Positions 7,180 through 14,689 of a DNA stretch of 64,000 bases are shown here, in pieces. Position numbers and translations under genes: made by a program. Within the stretch, counting starts at the first letter, position 1, and each line of letters begins with the position of its first letter. Below the pieces are notes generated by a model, which ran no database searches, was not told the origin of the DNA, and was given only the letters and a program-made list of their open reading frames with translations. The DNA is from F23-D06 sp045132055. GTDB lineage: Bacteria > Bacteroidota > Bacteroidia > Bacteroidales > WCHB1-69. Location of the stretch: contig JBGURP010000007.1 of the NCBI GenBank assembly GCA_045132055.1, positions 62,001 through 126,000 on the forward strand. The letters run 5' to 3'.

Positions 7180-8597
7180 CCCAGTCCGCCTTCCACCAAA
7201 AGTTGCAGCAGTACTTCGGCTTCGAGCCCACGCTGAGCCAGCAGGAAGCGATGCAGGCTCTGTCCTCGTTCATATACGAGAAGGGCGATAATTTCCTGTT
7301 CATCCTGCAGGGGTATGCGGGCACGGGCAAAACCAGTCTGGTAAGCGCACTGATCCGCACGCTGGAAGAGGTGGGTGTGAACACGGTCATTTTGGCTCCC
7401 ACGGGCCGAGCGGCGAAGGTAATCTCGCAGTACGCCGGACACAAAGCATACACCATCCACAAGTGGATTTACCGATTGGGTGTGAGAAATGGCATACGGC
7501 AGTTCTTTCGCAGAGAAAACAAATACAGCCACACGTTGTTTATAGTCGATGAAGCTTCCATGATTTCGGCTGAATCCACTCTGGGCGAGCTTCCGGGCAT
7601 GAGCAGCCTGTTGGACGACCTGATCGAATACGTATTCTCGGCACGTCACAACCGCCTGCTGTTCATCGGCGACGACGCGCAATTGCCGCCCGTGCACGCC
7701 ACGGAGAGTCCCGCGTTGAACGCCGAGTACTTGCAACACGCCTACCACCTCAACATCCGGGGCAGTCGCCTCACCGATGTGGTCAGGCAGACACTGGACT
7801 CGGGCATCCTGTTCAACGCCACGCGCCTGCGCGACAAGCTGAACCAGGACGACATCTCCTTCCCTTTCTTCAGCAAACAGCCCTTTGACGATTTCACGCG
7901 CGTGCCAGGCGGAGAGCTTGAGGAGCTGCTCAACAGCCTGTACAACCAAAACGACTGTGACGAGATTGTGGCCATCACGCGCTCCAACAAGCGGGCCTGG
8001 CTCTTCAACAACGAGATCCGCAGCCGCATCCTGTTTCGCGAGAACCGCATCACCACCGGCGACTACCTGATGGCCGTGAAGAACAACTACTATTGGGTGG
8101 ACGAGGCCTCCGAAATCGGGTTCATCGCCAACGGCGACATCATGGAGGTGATGGCCATCCACAAGCAGCAGGAAATCTACGGGTTCAATTTCGCGGATGT
8201 GACGGTGAGGCTGTGCGACTACCCCAACTATCCCGACATCGACATCAAGATCATCCTGGAGAGTCTGGAGGTGGAAGGTCCTTCCCTGCCCTACGAGGAC
8301 AACCAGCGGTTGTACCAAGCCATTTCGGAGGATTTTGAGGACATCCCCAACAAGCGGGCCCGGTTTTTGAAGATCAAGAACAGCCCGTACCTCAACGCGG
8401 TGCAGGTGAAGTTCGCATACTCGCTCACGTGCCACAAGACGCAGGGTGGTCAATGGAAGCACGTGCTAATTGACCAGGGGTATCTAACCGAAGAGAATCT
8501 TGACAAGGAGTACCTGCGCTGGCTCTACACCGCCGTCACGCGCAGCACCAGCAACGTTTATCTTATCAACTTCGAGGAGAAGATGTTTGAGGGGTGA
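7176..8597 (+). CDS. ATP-dependent RecD-like DNA helicase (superfamily 1)
   Basis: A 473-residue SF1B helicase starting at the ATG of the ATGA overlap with birA. The Walker A motif Gly-Tyr-Ala-Gly-Thr-Gly-Lys-Thr-Ser lies at about residues 46-54, APTGRAAKV is motif Ia, FIVDEASMIS is Walker B (motif II), and FIGDDAQLPPV is motif III. The C-terminal UvrD_C_2 fold has SLTCHKTQGGQW (motif V) and WLYTAVTRS (motif VI). This arrangement matches stand-alone RecD-like or RecD2-like helicases that unwind 5' to 3'; no RecB or RecC partner is nearby. It is common in Bacteroidota genomes with unknown specific role in repair. No terminator follows; the next gene is on the opposite strand after 39 bases. 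Confidence 0.88.
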   Translation: MTQSAFHQKLQQYFGFEPTLSQQEAMQALSSFIYEKGDNFLFILQGYAGTGKTSLVSALIRTLEEVGVNTVILAPTGRAAKVISQYAGHKAYTIHKWIYRLGVRNGIRQFFRRENKYSHTLFIVDEASMISAESTLGELPGMSSLLDDLIEYVFSARHNRLLFIGDDAQLPPVHATESPALNAEYLQHAYHLNIRGSRLTDVVRQTLDSGILFNATRLRDKLNQDDISFPFFSKQPFDDFTRVPGGELEELLNSLYNQNDCDEIVAITRSNKRAWLFNNEIRSRILFRENRITTGDYLMAVKNNYYWVDEASEIGFIANGDIMEVMAIHKQQEIYGFNFADVTVRLCDYPNYPDIDIKIILESLEVEGPSLPYEDNQRLYQAISEDFEDIPNKRARFLKIKNSPYLNAVQVKFAYSLTCHKTQGGQWKHVLIDQGYLTEENLDKEYLRWLYTAVTRSTSNVYLINFEEKMFEG

Positions 8598-8636
8598 TTG
8601 CGATGATTATTCTTAAGTATCAAGCTACTCGGAGCC

Positions 8637-9227
8637 TCAAAAGCATTCCTTTTCCTTGGGTTCGGTCAGGCTGAATACGCCCTCGCCCGAGGCGCGCATC
8701 ACAAAGAGCCCTTTCTTGAGTGCGTAAATGTCAGAGCTGTTGTCGAATTTCAAAGCGGCAATGGAGGGATATACCGTGCAACTCTCAAAATGGTGGAAGA
8801 TTTTCTTGAACTGCCGCATCTTCTTCAAGAAGTAGTCCACGTCCTTTTTCTTGCAGGTGGTTTTCACCTCCACGGCCACTGCCTCGGTGGTGTTGCACAG
8901 AATGACATCCACCTCCATTTCGTTTTCGGGATATTTGTCGTGTCGCGCTTCCTTATATATTTGGTCTATTTTGATGCCTTTTTCCTGAAACAGTTTGAGG
9001 GCGGCAGGACGACACAACGCCTCTACCAGCTTTCCCCACTGGGTGGTGAAAAGGCCCTGCAGGTCCTTCATTCGGTTGTCGGTGTCACGCATCTGACGAT
9101 CGGTTTTCTCCTGCATTTCCTTAATCTGCCGTTCTGTTTCCCGCATCTGTTCCGAGTGTGCAAGGATCATGGTCTTCAATTCCGCCCATGTGGGCAATTC
9201 CTGTTGTGTCAACATATTATTATTCAT
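8637..9227 (-). CDS. Coiled-coil protein with a PD-(D/E)XK nuclease-like C-terminus (DUF3782-like)
   Basis: A 196-residue protein when started at MNNNMLTQQ, which is preferred because a -7 box lies between it and more upstream in-frame codons. Residues ~12-50 form a strongly charged coiled coil rich in Glu, Gln and Met. The rest contains Glu-Val-Asp-Val-Ile-Leu then, some ten residues on, Val-Ala-Val-Glu-Val-Lys-Thr, the D...ExK signature of PD-(D/E)XK phosphodiesterases, as in the DUF3782-type proteins that are widespread in Bacteroidota and cyanobacteria. Nuclease activity is inferred only from the motif. It marks the left edge of the AT-rich, all-minus-strand block, but its GC content looks closer to the core genes. 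Confidence 0.7.
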   Translation of the reverse strand: MNNNMLTQQELPTWAELKTMILAHSEQMRETERQIKEMQEKTDRQMRDTDNRMKDLQGLFTTQWGKLVEALCRPAALKLFQEKGIKIDQIYKEARHDKYPENEMEVDVILCNTTEAVAVEVKTTCKKKDVDYFLKKMRQFKKIFHHFESCTVYPSIAALKFDNSSDIYALKKGLFVMRASGEGVFSLTEPKEKECF

Positions 9228-9294
9228 GATTATATTTGTTTTGGTTAATGATATGACACGGGGACACACCCCACAATGATTAATTTTAATTTTG

Positions 9295-9302
9295 CAAAAA
9301 TA
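9295..9302 (-). promoter_or_regulatory. Predicted -7 box of the DUF3782-like gene
   Basis: TATTTTTG on the minus strand, 67 bases before the predicted ATG at 9227. It also shows that the 9303-9394 gap separates this gene from the operon upstream. That gap holds AT-rich sequence and no clear terminator. Confidence 0.45.
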
Positions 9303-9394
9303 CAATAAAAAATTAAATAATCAACAGGATATAAAAAAAAGGTAATGGCATCAAATTCGGCCTATAGCACTTGGCACAAATGCTGAACACTCTA

Positions 9395-10363
9395 TCAATT
9401 CATCCAAGACGAAGCTTTAATGCCATTCTCTTCAAACCAGTTGAGGATGTTAAGATACGCGTCGTAGCCATCAGGGGAGAAACGCTTGTAAATATACTCC
9501 ACTACCTCTCGCCCATTTTCAGCATTATCACACAACAGCATAAGTCGCTGCATATCCTCGCCTTTCACGGTTTCGATTGTTTCAACATAGCCGTCATCGC
9601 GCATCATGTAATCCACTCTCGAGCCCCAATTGTTTTTATTAAGCGTGAGATGCACGCCATCAGACATCCTGAATGACTTCATCCAGAATTGGCTTCCCAC
9701 TTTATGTTTTTCCGGATCGGGAGACTTTGTGTCATCGAAAAAATCGACAACAGCAAGGTCGGGATCATCGTATTCTTCCAGCTCAAATTCTGTCTCAACA
9801 ACATCCGTAGCATCCGAGTCATCAGAGCATACGTCATCAAACACTTTTGTGATGTAGTTTTCAAGATCCTGTTTCATTTTATAATCCTCAATTTTGGCCA
9901 ATGCGTTGGCGATTTCTTGATAATACCATTTGATTTGGTCTTTGGGGGCATTAAAACGGTCAAAAACATCATCTCCAATGGCAAGTTTGTCAGCATAAAT
10001 GCTTTTTATGTTCGATAACTTATCCGCGCAACATACCAACTGTTCCTCTTCTGTTGCATTCACGAGATAGTCCAGCGTGGCTTGTTTGCGTTCTTGCCAC
10101 GTTTTGGACTTATCTTCCGATTCGTTTTTCACCAAATCATAGATAGATTGTCCGAAATTATCGATAATTTCTTCCGCAGTAGTTGACGTGTCTTCCAGGG
10201 TGTCGTGCAACAAGCCTGCTATAATGACTGATTCCGAGCACTTATTGTCCGTCAAAATCTGCATGACTTCCATAGGATGAACTATGTACGGGACATCGGT
10301 CCCTTTCCGAAGTTGACCTTCGTGCGCCTTCGTGGCGAAAATGATTGCTTTATGTATGTTCAT
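9395..10363 (-). CDS. HD-domain protein, small alarmone hydrolase (MESH1/SpoT-HD)-like, with C-terminal extension
   Basis: A 322-residue protein. Residues ~1-165 form an HD phosphohydrolase of the RelA/SpoT type: YIVHPMEV (His29), LLHDTLEDT (His53-Asp54, Glu57-Asp58) and CCADKLSNIKSI (Asp114). The His-Asp-x-x-Glu-Asp form is the one found in (p)ppGpp hydrolases such as SpoT-HD and MESH1. There is no synthetase, TGS or ACT domain. After an acidic linker (about 168-200) comes a ~120-residue extension (FWMKSFRMSDGVHL onward) that I do not recognise; MESH1 itself stops before this point. It is the last gene of the AT-rich operon, 40 bases after the membrane thioredoxin-like gene, so it may act in the same stress response. 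Substrate (ppGpp, or another nucleotide) is inferred. Confidence 0.75.
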   Translation of the reverse strand: MNIHKAIIFATKAHEGQLRKGTDVPYIVHPMEVMQILTDNKCSESVIIAGLLHDTLEDTSTTAEEIIDNFGQSIYDLVKNESEDKSKTWQERKQATLDYLVNATEEEQLVCCADKLSNIKSIYADKLAIGDDVFDRFNAPKDQIKWYYQEIANALAKIEDYKMKQDLENYITKVFDDVCSDDSDATDVVETEFELEEYDDPDLAVVDFFDDTKSPDPEKHKVGSQFWMKSFRMSDGVHLTLNKNNWGSRVDYMMRDDGYVETIETVKGEDMQRLMLLCDNAENGREVVEYIYKRFSPDGYDAYLNILNWFEENGIKASSWMN

Positions 10364-10403
10364 ATTGTAATGTGTGTTTATTTAGGATATTTTAGGTTTT
10401 GTT

Positions 10404-11435
10404 CTACTTTGCATCAATAGATATTGTCCTTTGTGCTGAAAGCAATTCTTCAAACAAAGTTCTCACATCTTCTTTCCTGCAAACCCCAATATGTCGTTTT
10501 ACTTCTTTGCCTTGCTTCAAGAACAAGAATGTCGGCATGTTCATAATATTGTACTCTGCTCGCACCGTTTCATTTTCCAATGAATAAACATCGTACAGAC
10601 CAACCATTATTTGATCTTTATATTCCTGTGCCAACTGATCAAGTATCGGGAGCATCCTTTGACTTGGATCATTAAAATCATAGAAACAAACAGCAAGCAA
10701 CGGAAAATTGGCTATCGCATCATTGAAACTCTTGTCATCCAGTTCAAGCACGTATTTGCGTGATATCATATCCCTTTGTTGTAGAATGCACTCATCCAAG
10801 GACATAATCCCGCATACTTCACGGATAAATTCCTCCTTGGACAAATCAGCCCTCTGTCCATAGTTAGTATGCCCTTCTGTAGTCTTAGCACCTAAAACGA
10901 ACTTCCCTTTCAACGAAAATTCAAGCGTCAAGTAATGGTACTTTTGTTGCGATTTATTGAAATAAACCGCGCCGTACTTTGCCAAGGGCATATCAAACGG
11001 CTTCGGGAACACATATACTGCAAGGCACTCGTTTTCAATATCTCCGCATATCTCACAAGAGATATTGCCGAAGGCATACGGATTCACCTTTCTTAAATGG
11101 TTTTGTAGGGTAACAAGATTCTCGTATATCGTAATGATTATCTGAGAGGCCTTCTCGGGCTGGTCTTTGAACAACTCAACTAAATGAGGAATAATGTTAT
11201 ATTCTACATAGTAAATCTCATCATGTACTGTTTTTAAATCGACCTCGTCTTGAGATCCCGCTTGAGGATGTTCTTTTGTTTCAATCACCCCCAAACTCTT
11301 ATCGGAGTTCTTTACATTATTAGTGGCATTAAAATCACTTTTATCTCGTTTGCTTGATTTCTTGTTCACTATCACAAAAATCAATACCACCATCAATACA
11401 ACAAGAGACATGAATTTAAAAATAAAATATGACAT
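10404..11435 (-). CDS. Membrane-anchored protein with a thioredoxin-like domain lacking the CxxC motif
   Basis: A 343-residue protein with one N-terminal membrane helix (about residues 5-24) followed by a polar linker, so most of it is probably outside the cytoplasm. The middle part (70-235) has a Cys-Glu-Ile-Cys pair at 127-130 and is not recognised. From about 245 the sequence follows a thioredoxin fold: LLAVCFYDF, then Asn-Asp-Pro-Ser-Gln where the redox CxxC should be, then VGLYDVYSLE and the cis-proline strand MNMPTFLFLKQGK. Because both active-site cysteines are gone, it is more likely a binding or structural domain than an oxidoreductase. It neighbours a second thioredoxin-domain gene (12009) that keeps its cysteines. 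Part of the minus-strand operon; 121 bases separate it from the gene upstream. Confidence 0.7.
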   Translation of the reverse strand: MSYFIFKFMSLVVLMVVLIFVIVNKKSSKRDKSDFNATNNVKNSDKSLGVIETKEHPQAGSQDEVDLKTVHDEIYYVEYNIIPHLVELFKDQPEKASQIIITIYENLVTLQNHLRKVNPYAFGNISCEICGDIENECLAVYVFPKPFDMPLAKYGAVYFNKSQQKYHYLTLEFSLKGKFVLGAKTTEGHTNYGQRADLSKEEFIREVCGIMSLDECILQQRDMISRKYVLELDDKSFNDAIANFPLLAVCFYDFNDPSQRMLPILDQLAQEYKDQIMVGLYDVYSLENETVRAEYNIMNMPTFLFLKQGKEVKRHIGVCRKEDVRTLFEELLSAQRTISIDAK

Positions 11436-11556
11436 GATAATAATACAATATTATTCCTGCTCTTACGGCTTTGCAGGTCTTGCCTCATTTATTCAAGAAT
11501 ATAATAAACAACACTTGTGTTTATTCTTTCACTCCACTTGTTTTTGAAAAACACAC

Positions 11557-12012
11557 TTATCTCCTCATACAATCCTCCAACGCCTCACGAGCCAACCTGA
11601 CATCAGTTGTCAGATACCCATTCTCTTCATCGAGCTCTTCAATTTTTCTACGTAATCTATCATTCTGTTCATTAAGATTGTTTACCTCTACCTGCAAGCT
11701 ATCTCTTTGTTGAATAATTCCTTTTGAATCTTTGCTCCGCCCCTCTATGATAACCGGCTCTTCCAATCCATATCCAACAGAATCAACGACCGACGTCTTC
11801 CTTTGAAGCAATATTAGCCTATCTAAGGTACATTCATATAAGGAGCGTTCATGACAGTAAGCTATTATTAACGCTACAACACAGAATGACAACAACACAG
11901 TAGATATTATCCACAATTTCTTCTTATCCCTATTTACATGAAGAGAGGCTCCGCAATACTCGCAGAAATTGCTATTGTCAGGGATTTCTTTACTGCAATA
12001 AACACATTTCAT
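11557..12012 (-). CDS. Zinc-ribbon, single-TM, coiled-coil protein
   Basis: A 151-residue protein with three parts. An N-terminal zinc ribbon has cysteines at 3, 6, 17 and 20 (C-x2-C-x10-C-x2-C). A membrane helix spans about 33-52. A C-terminal region, probably outside the cytoplasm, is a coiled coil at about 98-135 rich in Glu, Asn and Leu. The zinc ribbon has the same cysteine spacing as in the next two upstream genes and at the C-terminus of the kinase, so these proteins form a set that may interact or be sensed through the ribbons. It overlaps the upstream gene by four bases, which supports one transcript. Function is unknown. Confidence 0.75.
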   Translation of the reverse strand: MKCVYCSKEIPDNSNFCEYCGASLHVNRDKKKLWIISTVLLSFCVVALIIAYCHERSLYECTLDRLILLQRKTSVVDSVGYGLEEPVIIEGRSKDSKGIIQQRDSLQVEVNNLNEQNDRLRRKIEELDEENGYLTTDVRLAREALEDCMRR

Positions 12013-12734
12013 TTGGACCTTTTTTTGTCATTATGTTTGATTCCGTCTGGACTCTGTGAGCTCTGAGTATAATCATGAAGACTATCTACTTTTAATAACC
12101 TTGGCCTTGTTGATTTGACAAGAGTGTCATTTAACAATCTTTCAATATGATTTACAGTTCTTTTGTTGAAATCATTATCGAATCCGACTTCTGTGTACCG
12201 AACTTGGTTGTTTTTGATAAATAGCAACGTGGGGATCGCAGTTACATCATATTTACGTGGATACTTCTCATTAAAATCCTCAACAAGGTATCGACCAATT
12301 ATCACTTTACCACGATAGTCTTCCGCTAATTTAGCCAAATAAGGATCCATTTTTCTGCAAGGTTTGCACCATTTACCATAAAAATCAATAATGACTATGC
12401 GATCATTAGACATCGCTATGTAATCCTTGAAATTATCATCATTAACGAGCATAATTTTGTCGTCTAATTGCGACACAACAATCTGCAAGCTATCCAGCAA
12501 ACGTGCATTTATTGACAACGAATCGTCTTTTGCACGTACCTCATTTTCTAATTTTGATATGAGTTTATTCCGAGACACACTTAGTATGGTCGTGCTAATA
12601 CTAATAAGTACTAACAACGCTATTGTGATTAACAACATTAGTTGCCTTTTTTTGCCAGCATTCACTTTTTTCCCGCAAAATTCGCAAAATTTGCTGTCAT
12701 CAGCGATCTTTTCGCCACAATTATTACATATCAT
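12009..12734 (-). CDS. Zinc-ribbon, single-TM protein with an extracytoplasmic thioredoxin domain
   Basis: A 241-residue protein: zinc ribbon (Cys3, 6, 17, 20), membrane helix (about 31-53), a short coiled coil, then a thioredoxin domain (about 96-200). The domain keeps the active site Trp-Cys-Lys-Pro-Cys (122-126) and the cis-proline strand Thr-Ala-Ile-Pro-Thr, so it is likely a working disulphide reductase or sensor in the periplasm. The last ~35 residues are basic and disordered. It overlaps its neighbours by four bases downstream and eleven upstream. Membership in the TerY-P/FtsK operon suggests that it monitors or maintains envelope thiols for that system; this is inference from position. 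Confidence 0.8.
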   Translation of the reverse strand: MICNNCGEKIADDSKFCEFCGKKVNAGKKRQLMLLITIALLVLISISTTILSVSRNKLISKLENEVRAKDDSLSINARLLDSLQIVVSQLDDKIMLVNDDNFKDYIAMSNDRIVIIDFYGKWCKPCRKMDPYLAKLAEDYRGKVIIGRYLVEDFNEKYPRKYDVTAIPTLLFIKNNQVRYTEVGFDNDFNKRTVNHIERLLNDTLVKSTRPRLLKVDSLHDYTQSSQSPDGIKHNDKKRSK

Positions 12735-13470
12735 TTTTTTTATAAAGATTGATTATAGATAAGTCTTTAATGTAACCTTTAAATGCGTTACCCGTCGAAT
12801 AGCATTTTGTTGTAAAAACAAGATCATTCTCAAAGAGATTAATGTATCCAACCTGTAACTTTGCACCATTAATAGTAACTTCACCATCATGGTATTCAAG
12901 AACTATATTATTGTATCCACCAACAACATATGAAATATCTGTAGCAAAAATGTTACTATGATTGTTTGTGGTAATATAAATTTTCCCATCAGACTTCAAG
13001 CAAATTCCCAATGCTCGACTCCCTTGTCCTATTATTAATGGATATTGTGCATCCGTCCAAGATAGTTTTCCTTTATAAGAGACGGGGTTAAATGAGAACT
13101 TGATTAGAAAATGATTCATGTTCAGACTTGATACTCTTATATCCAAGCCATGTCCTGCTTCATCAGGATCATAAATGCCATCACAATAAATTTCCTCTGA
13201 TTGAGAGTATGCATACTCTTCCACCACTTCTTCTGTAGTTTCTACTATCTCATTTTGGTAATATGGCTCCTCATAGTTGTAGCTGTCTTGCGAGGTTGAA
13301 ACCACGCCCCATAAGATGGCGCCCGCAATCAGAATCAAAACAGCGCAAACACCAATCCAAAGTCTTGATCGGTTTATATTTCTGCCGACACTTTTATTTA
13401 GTTTCTTGCCACAGAATTCACAGAAGTTACTATCATCGGCAATATATCTGCCGCAATTCGGACATTTCAT
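12724..13470 (-). CDS. Zinc-ribbon, single-TM protein with a LamG-like (concanavalin-type) domain
   Basis: A 248-residue protein. The N-terminal zinc ribbon (Cys3, 6, 17, 20) is nearly the same as in the two genes downstream. A membrane helix spans about 37-57, followed by an acidic Tyr/Glu-rich stretch. The C-terminal ~150 residues, from EIYCDGIYDP onward, alternate beta strands with GICLKSDGKIYITT, a YNNIVLEYHDGEVTINGAK hairpin and a final FKGYIKDLSI; this rhythm is typical of LamG or concanavalin-like jelly rolls that bind sugars or proteins. The call of LamG-like is by eye only. Predicted role: extracytoplasmic sensing arm of the system. It starts ten bases after the kinase gene ends. Confidence 0.7.
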   Translation of the reverse strand: MKCPNCGRYIADDSNFCEFCGKKLNKSVGRNINRSRLWIGVCAVLILIAGAILWGVVSTSQDSYNYEEPYYQNEIVETTEEVVEEYAYSQSEEIYCDGIYDPDEAGHGLDIRVSSLNMNHFLIKFSFNPVSYKGKLSWTDAQYPLIIGQGSRALGICLKSDGKIYITTNNHSNIFATDISYVVGGYNNIVLEYHDGEVTINGAKLQVGYINLFENDLVFTTKCYSTGNAFKGYIKDLSIINLYKKNDM

Positions 13471-13480
13471 AACAAAAACA

Positions 13481-14671
13481 TTAAATATAACTCAAAACAA
13501 TTGCGATTATCGCGAAAACAGAAACAAGTATGGCGACAAATGAAGCTGCGCACCCTCCTTTCTTTTCATCATTATCGAAAACACGCCCGCACTTCCTACA
13601 ATATTTCGCCTCTTTTTCATGCCGAGCTCCACATTTAGGACAATACTTTACTGCATCTTGTTTGGGATCAAGATCTTGTTCTGGCTTGGGCTCTTCTGGC
13701 GGCTGTGGTATTGATCGTAACACGGAATGGATGGTTTTCCCCCATTCCATGGCCTGCGGGCGATTGTTCGGATCGTCCCCAAAGGCACGAATAAACAACT
13801 CTTGAACAGGTTGCGGAACGACTTTGAAGTTATTGTGTGGAGCTGGTACTTTCGCTATTTGCGAAGCATTCTTTCCAAACGGAAATAGGTTGTGAGAGAT
13901 GCAATAACGAATAGTACCATCTTCTGATTCTATTTTAGGTGTCACCGCGTATGGTTTCAGGCCAAACATCAATTGATAAAACACCTCGCTAACCGCAAAA
14001 TTATCCCAAGATTTCTCCAATGGCTTTTTCTCATCAGTTCCAACTTTCTGATTATAGAACTCTGGTGGCATATAATCTTCAGTAGCAGCTGTCCCCGGGA
14101 AAAGTAGTTTCCCGTTTTCACAAATCTGAATAGAATCCATATCCACAATGGTAATCTGTCCCGATGGAGTTACCAAAACATTTTCAGGCTTGAAATCTTT
14201 CAGAACATATTTCCCTGTTGCATGAAGCGAATGCACAGGAATAGCAATATTGTTAATCAACTTCATCCTCGAAATAAGAGCGGATTTAATGTTGAGTTCT
14301 TTGTCGAACTTATACCATTCCGTCTTATAAGCCTTCTTTAATTTGGGCAGCGTAAGGATAATCAACTGCTTACTACCCGGAAATGCCAAAGGCATCAAAA
14401 AGCCCATAAACTTACCTTCGTGAGTGTAGATTGTGTCCAATGGCCAAGCAAGCATCATTCCTTTGTTGACGTTACTTGGGGGATTATCCACCATGAAACG
14501 AATTTTCTGTTCTTGTTTGTTCGTTTGCTTTGGCTTGAAATACACTTTGGCACAAATGTTATCAAATCTCGATGGGCATGAAGTCACCTTGCGCACTTCT
14601 CCTTCCCCTCCTGAAGCGAAAGGATCATCCGCAAGAATCACTTTCTCCTTTTTAGACGTATATACTATCAT
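13481..14671 (-). CDS. Ser/Thr protein kinase-like protein with C-terminal zinc ribbon and TM helix (TerY-P triad kinase)
   Basis: A 396-residue protein. Residues ~10-320 follow a eukaryote-type kinase fold: glycine loop Gly-Gly-Glu-Gly-Glu-Val (21-26), Ala-Lys-Val-Tyr with the ATP lysine at 42, and the catalytic loop Leu-Lys-Asp-Phe-Lys-Pro-Glu-Asn (Asp159, Asn164). The usual His-Arg-Asp is Leu-Lys-Asp, and the metal loop is Asp-Met-Asp (177-179) in place of Asp-Phe-Gly. Pro-Pro-Glu at 202-204 stands for APE. A Pro-rich linker leads to a zinc ribbon (Cys344, 347, 358, 361) and a membrane helix (376-395) that tethers it to the inner membrane. With the PP2C and vWA genes directly upstream it makes up the kinase-phosphatase-TerY set known from tellurite-resistance neighbourhoods. 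Catalysis is likely but not certain. Confidence 0.82.
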   Translation of the reverse strand: MIVYTSKKEKVILADDPFASGGEGEVRKVTSCPSRFDNICAKVYFKPKQTNKQEQKIRFMVDNPPSNVNKGMMLAWPLDTIYTHEGKFMGFLMPLAFPGSKQLIILTLPKLKKAYKTEWYKFDKELNIKSALISRMKLINNIAIPVHSLHATGKYVLKDFKPENVLVTPSGQITIVDMDSIQICENGKLLFPGTAATEDYMPPEFYNQKVGTDEKKPLEKSWDNFAVSEVFYQLMFGLKPYAVTPKIESEDGTIRYCISHNLFPFGKNASQIAKVPAPHNNFKVVPQPVQELFIRAFGDDPNNRPQAMEWGKTIHSVLRSIPQPPEEPKPEQDLDPKQDAVKYCPKCGARHEKEAKYCRKCGRVFDNDEKKGGCAASFVAILVSVFAIIAIVLSYI

Positions 14672-14689
14672 GGCAAATAAGACTATAGG

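Noticed and set aside
7047..8462. A 471-codon open frame opposite the helicase gene
   Set aside because: Mirror frame of a gene with clear helicase motifs; low-complexity Val/Gln/His-rich translation and no start signals.
9365..9390. Sigma-54 promoter suggested by ttggcacaaatgctg
   Set aside because: The -12 TTGC part is missing at the required spacing.
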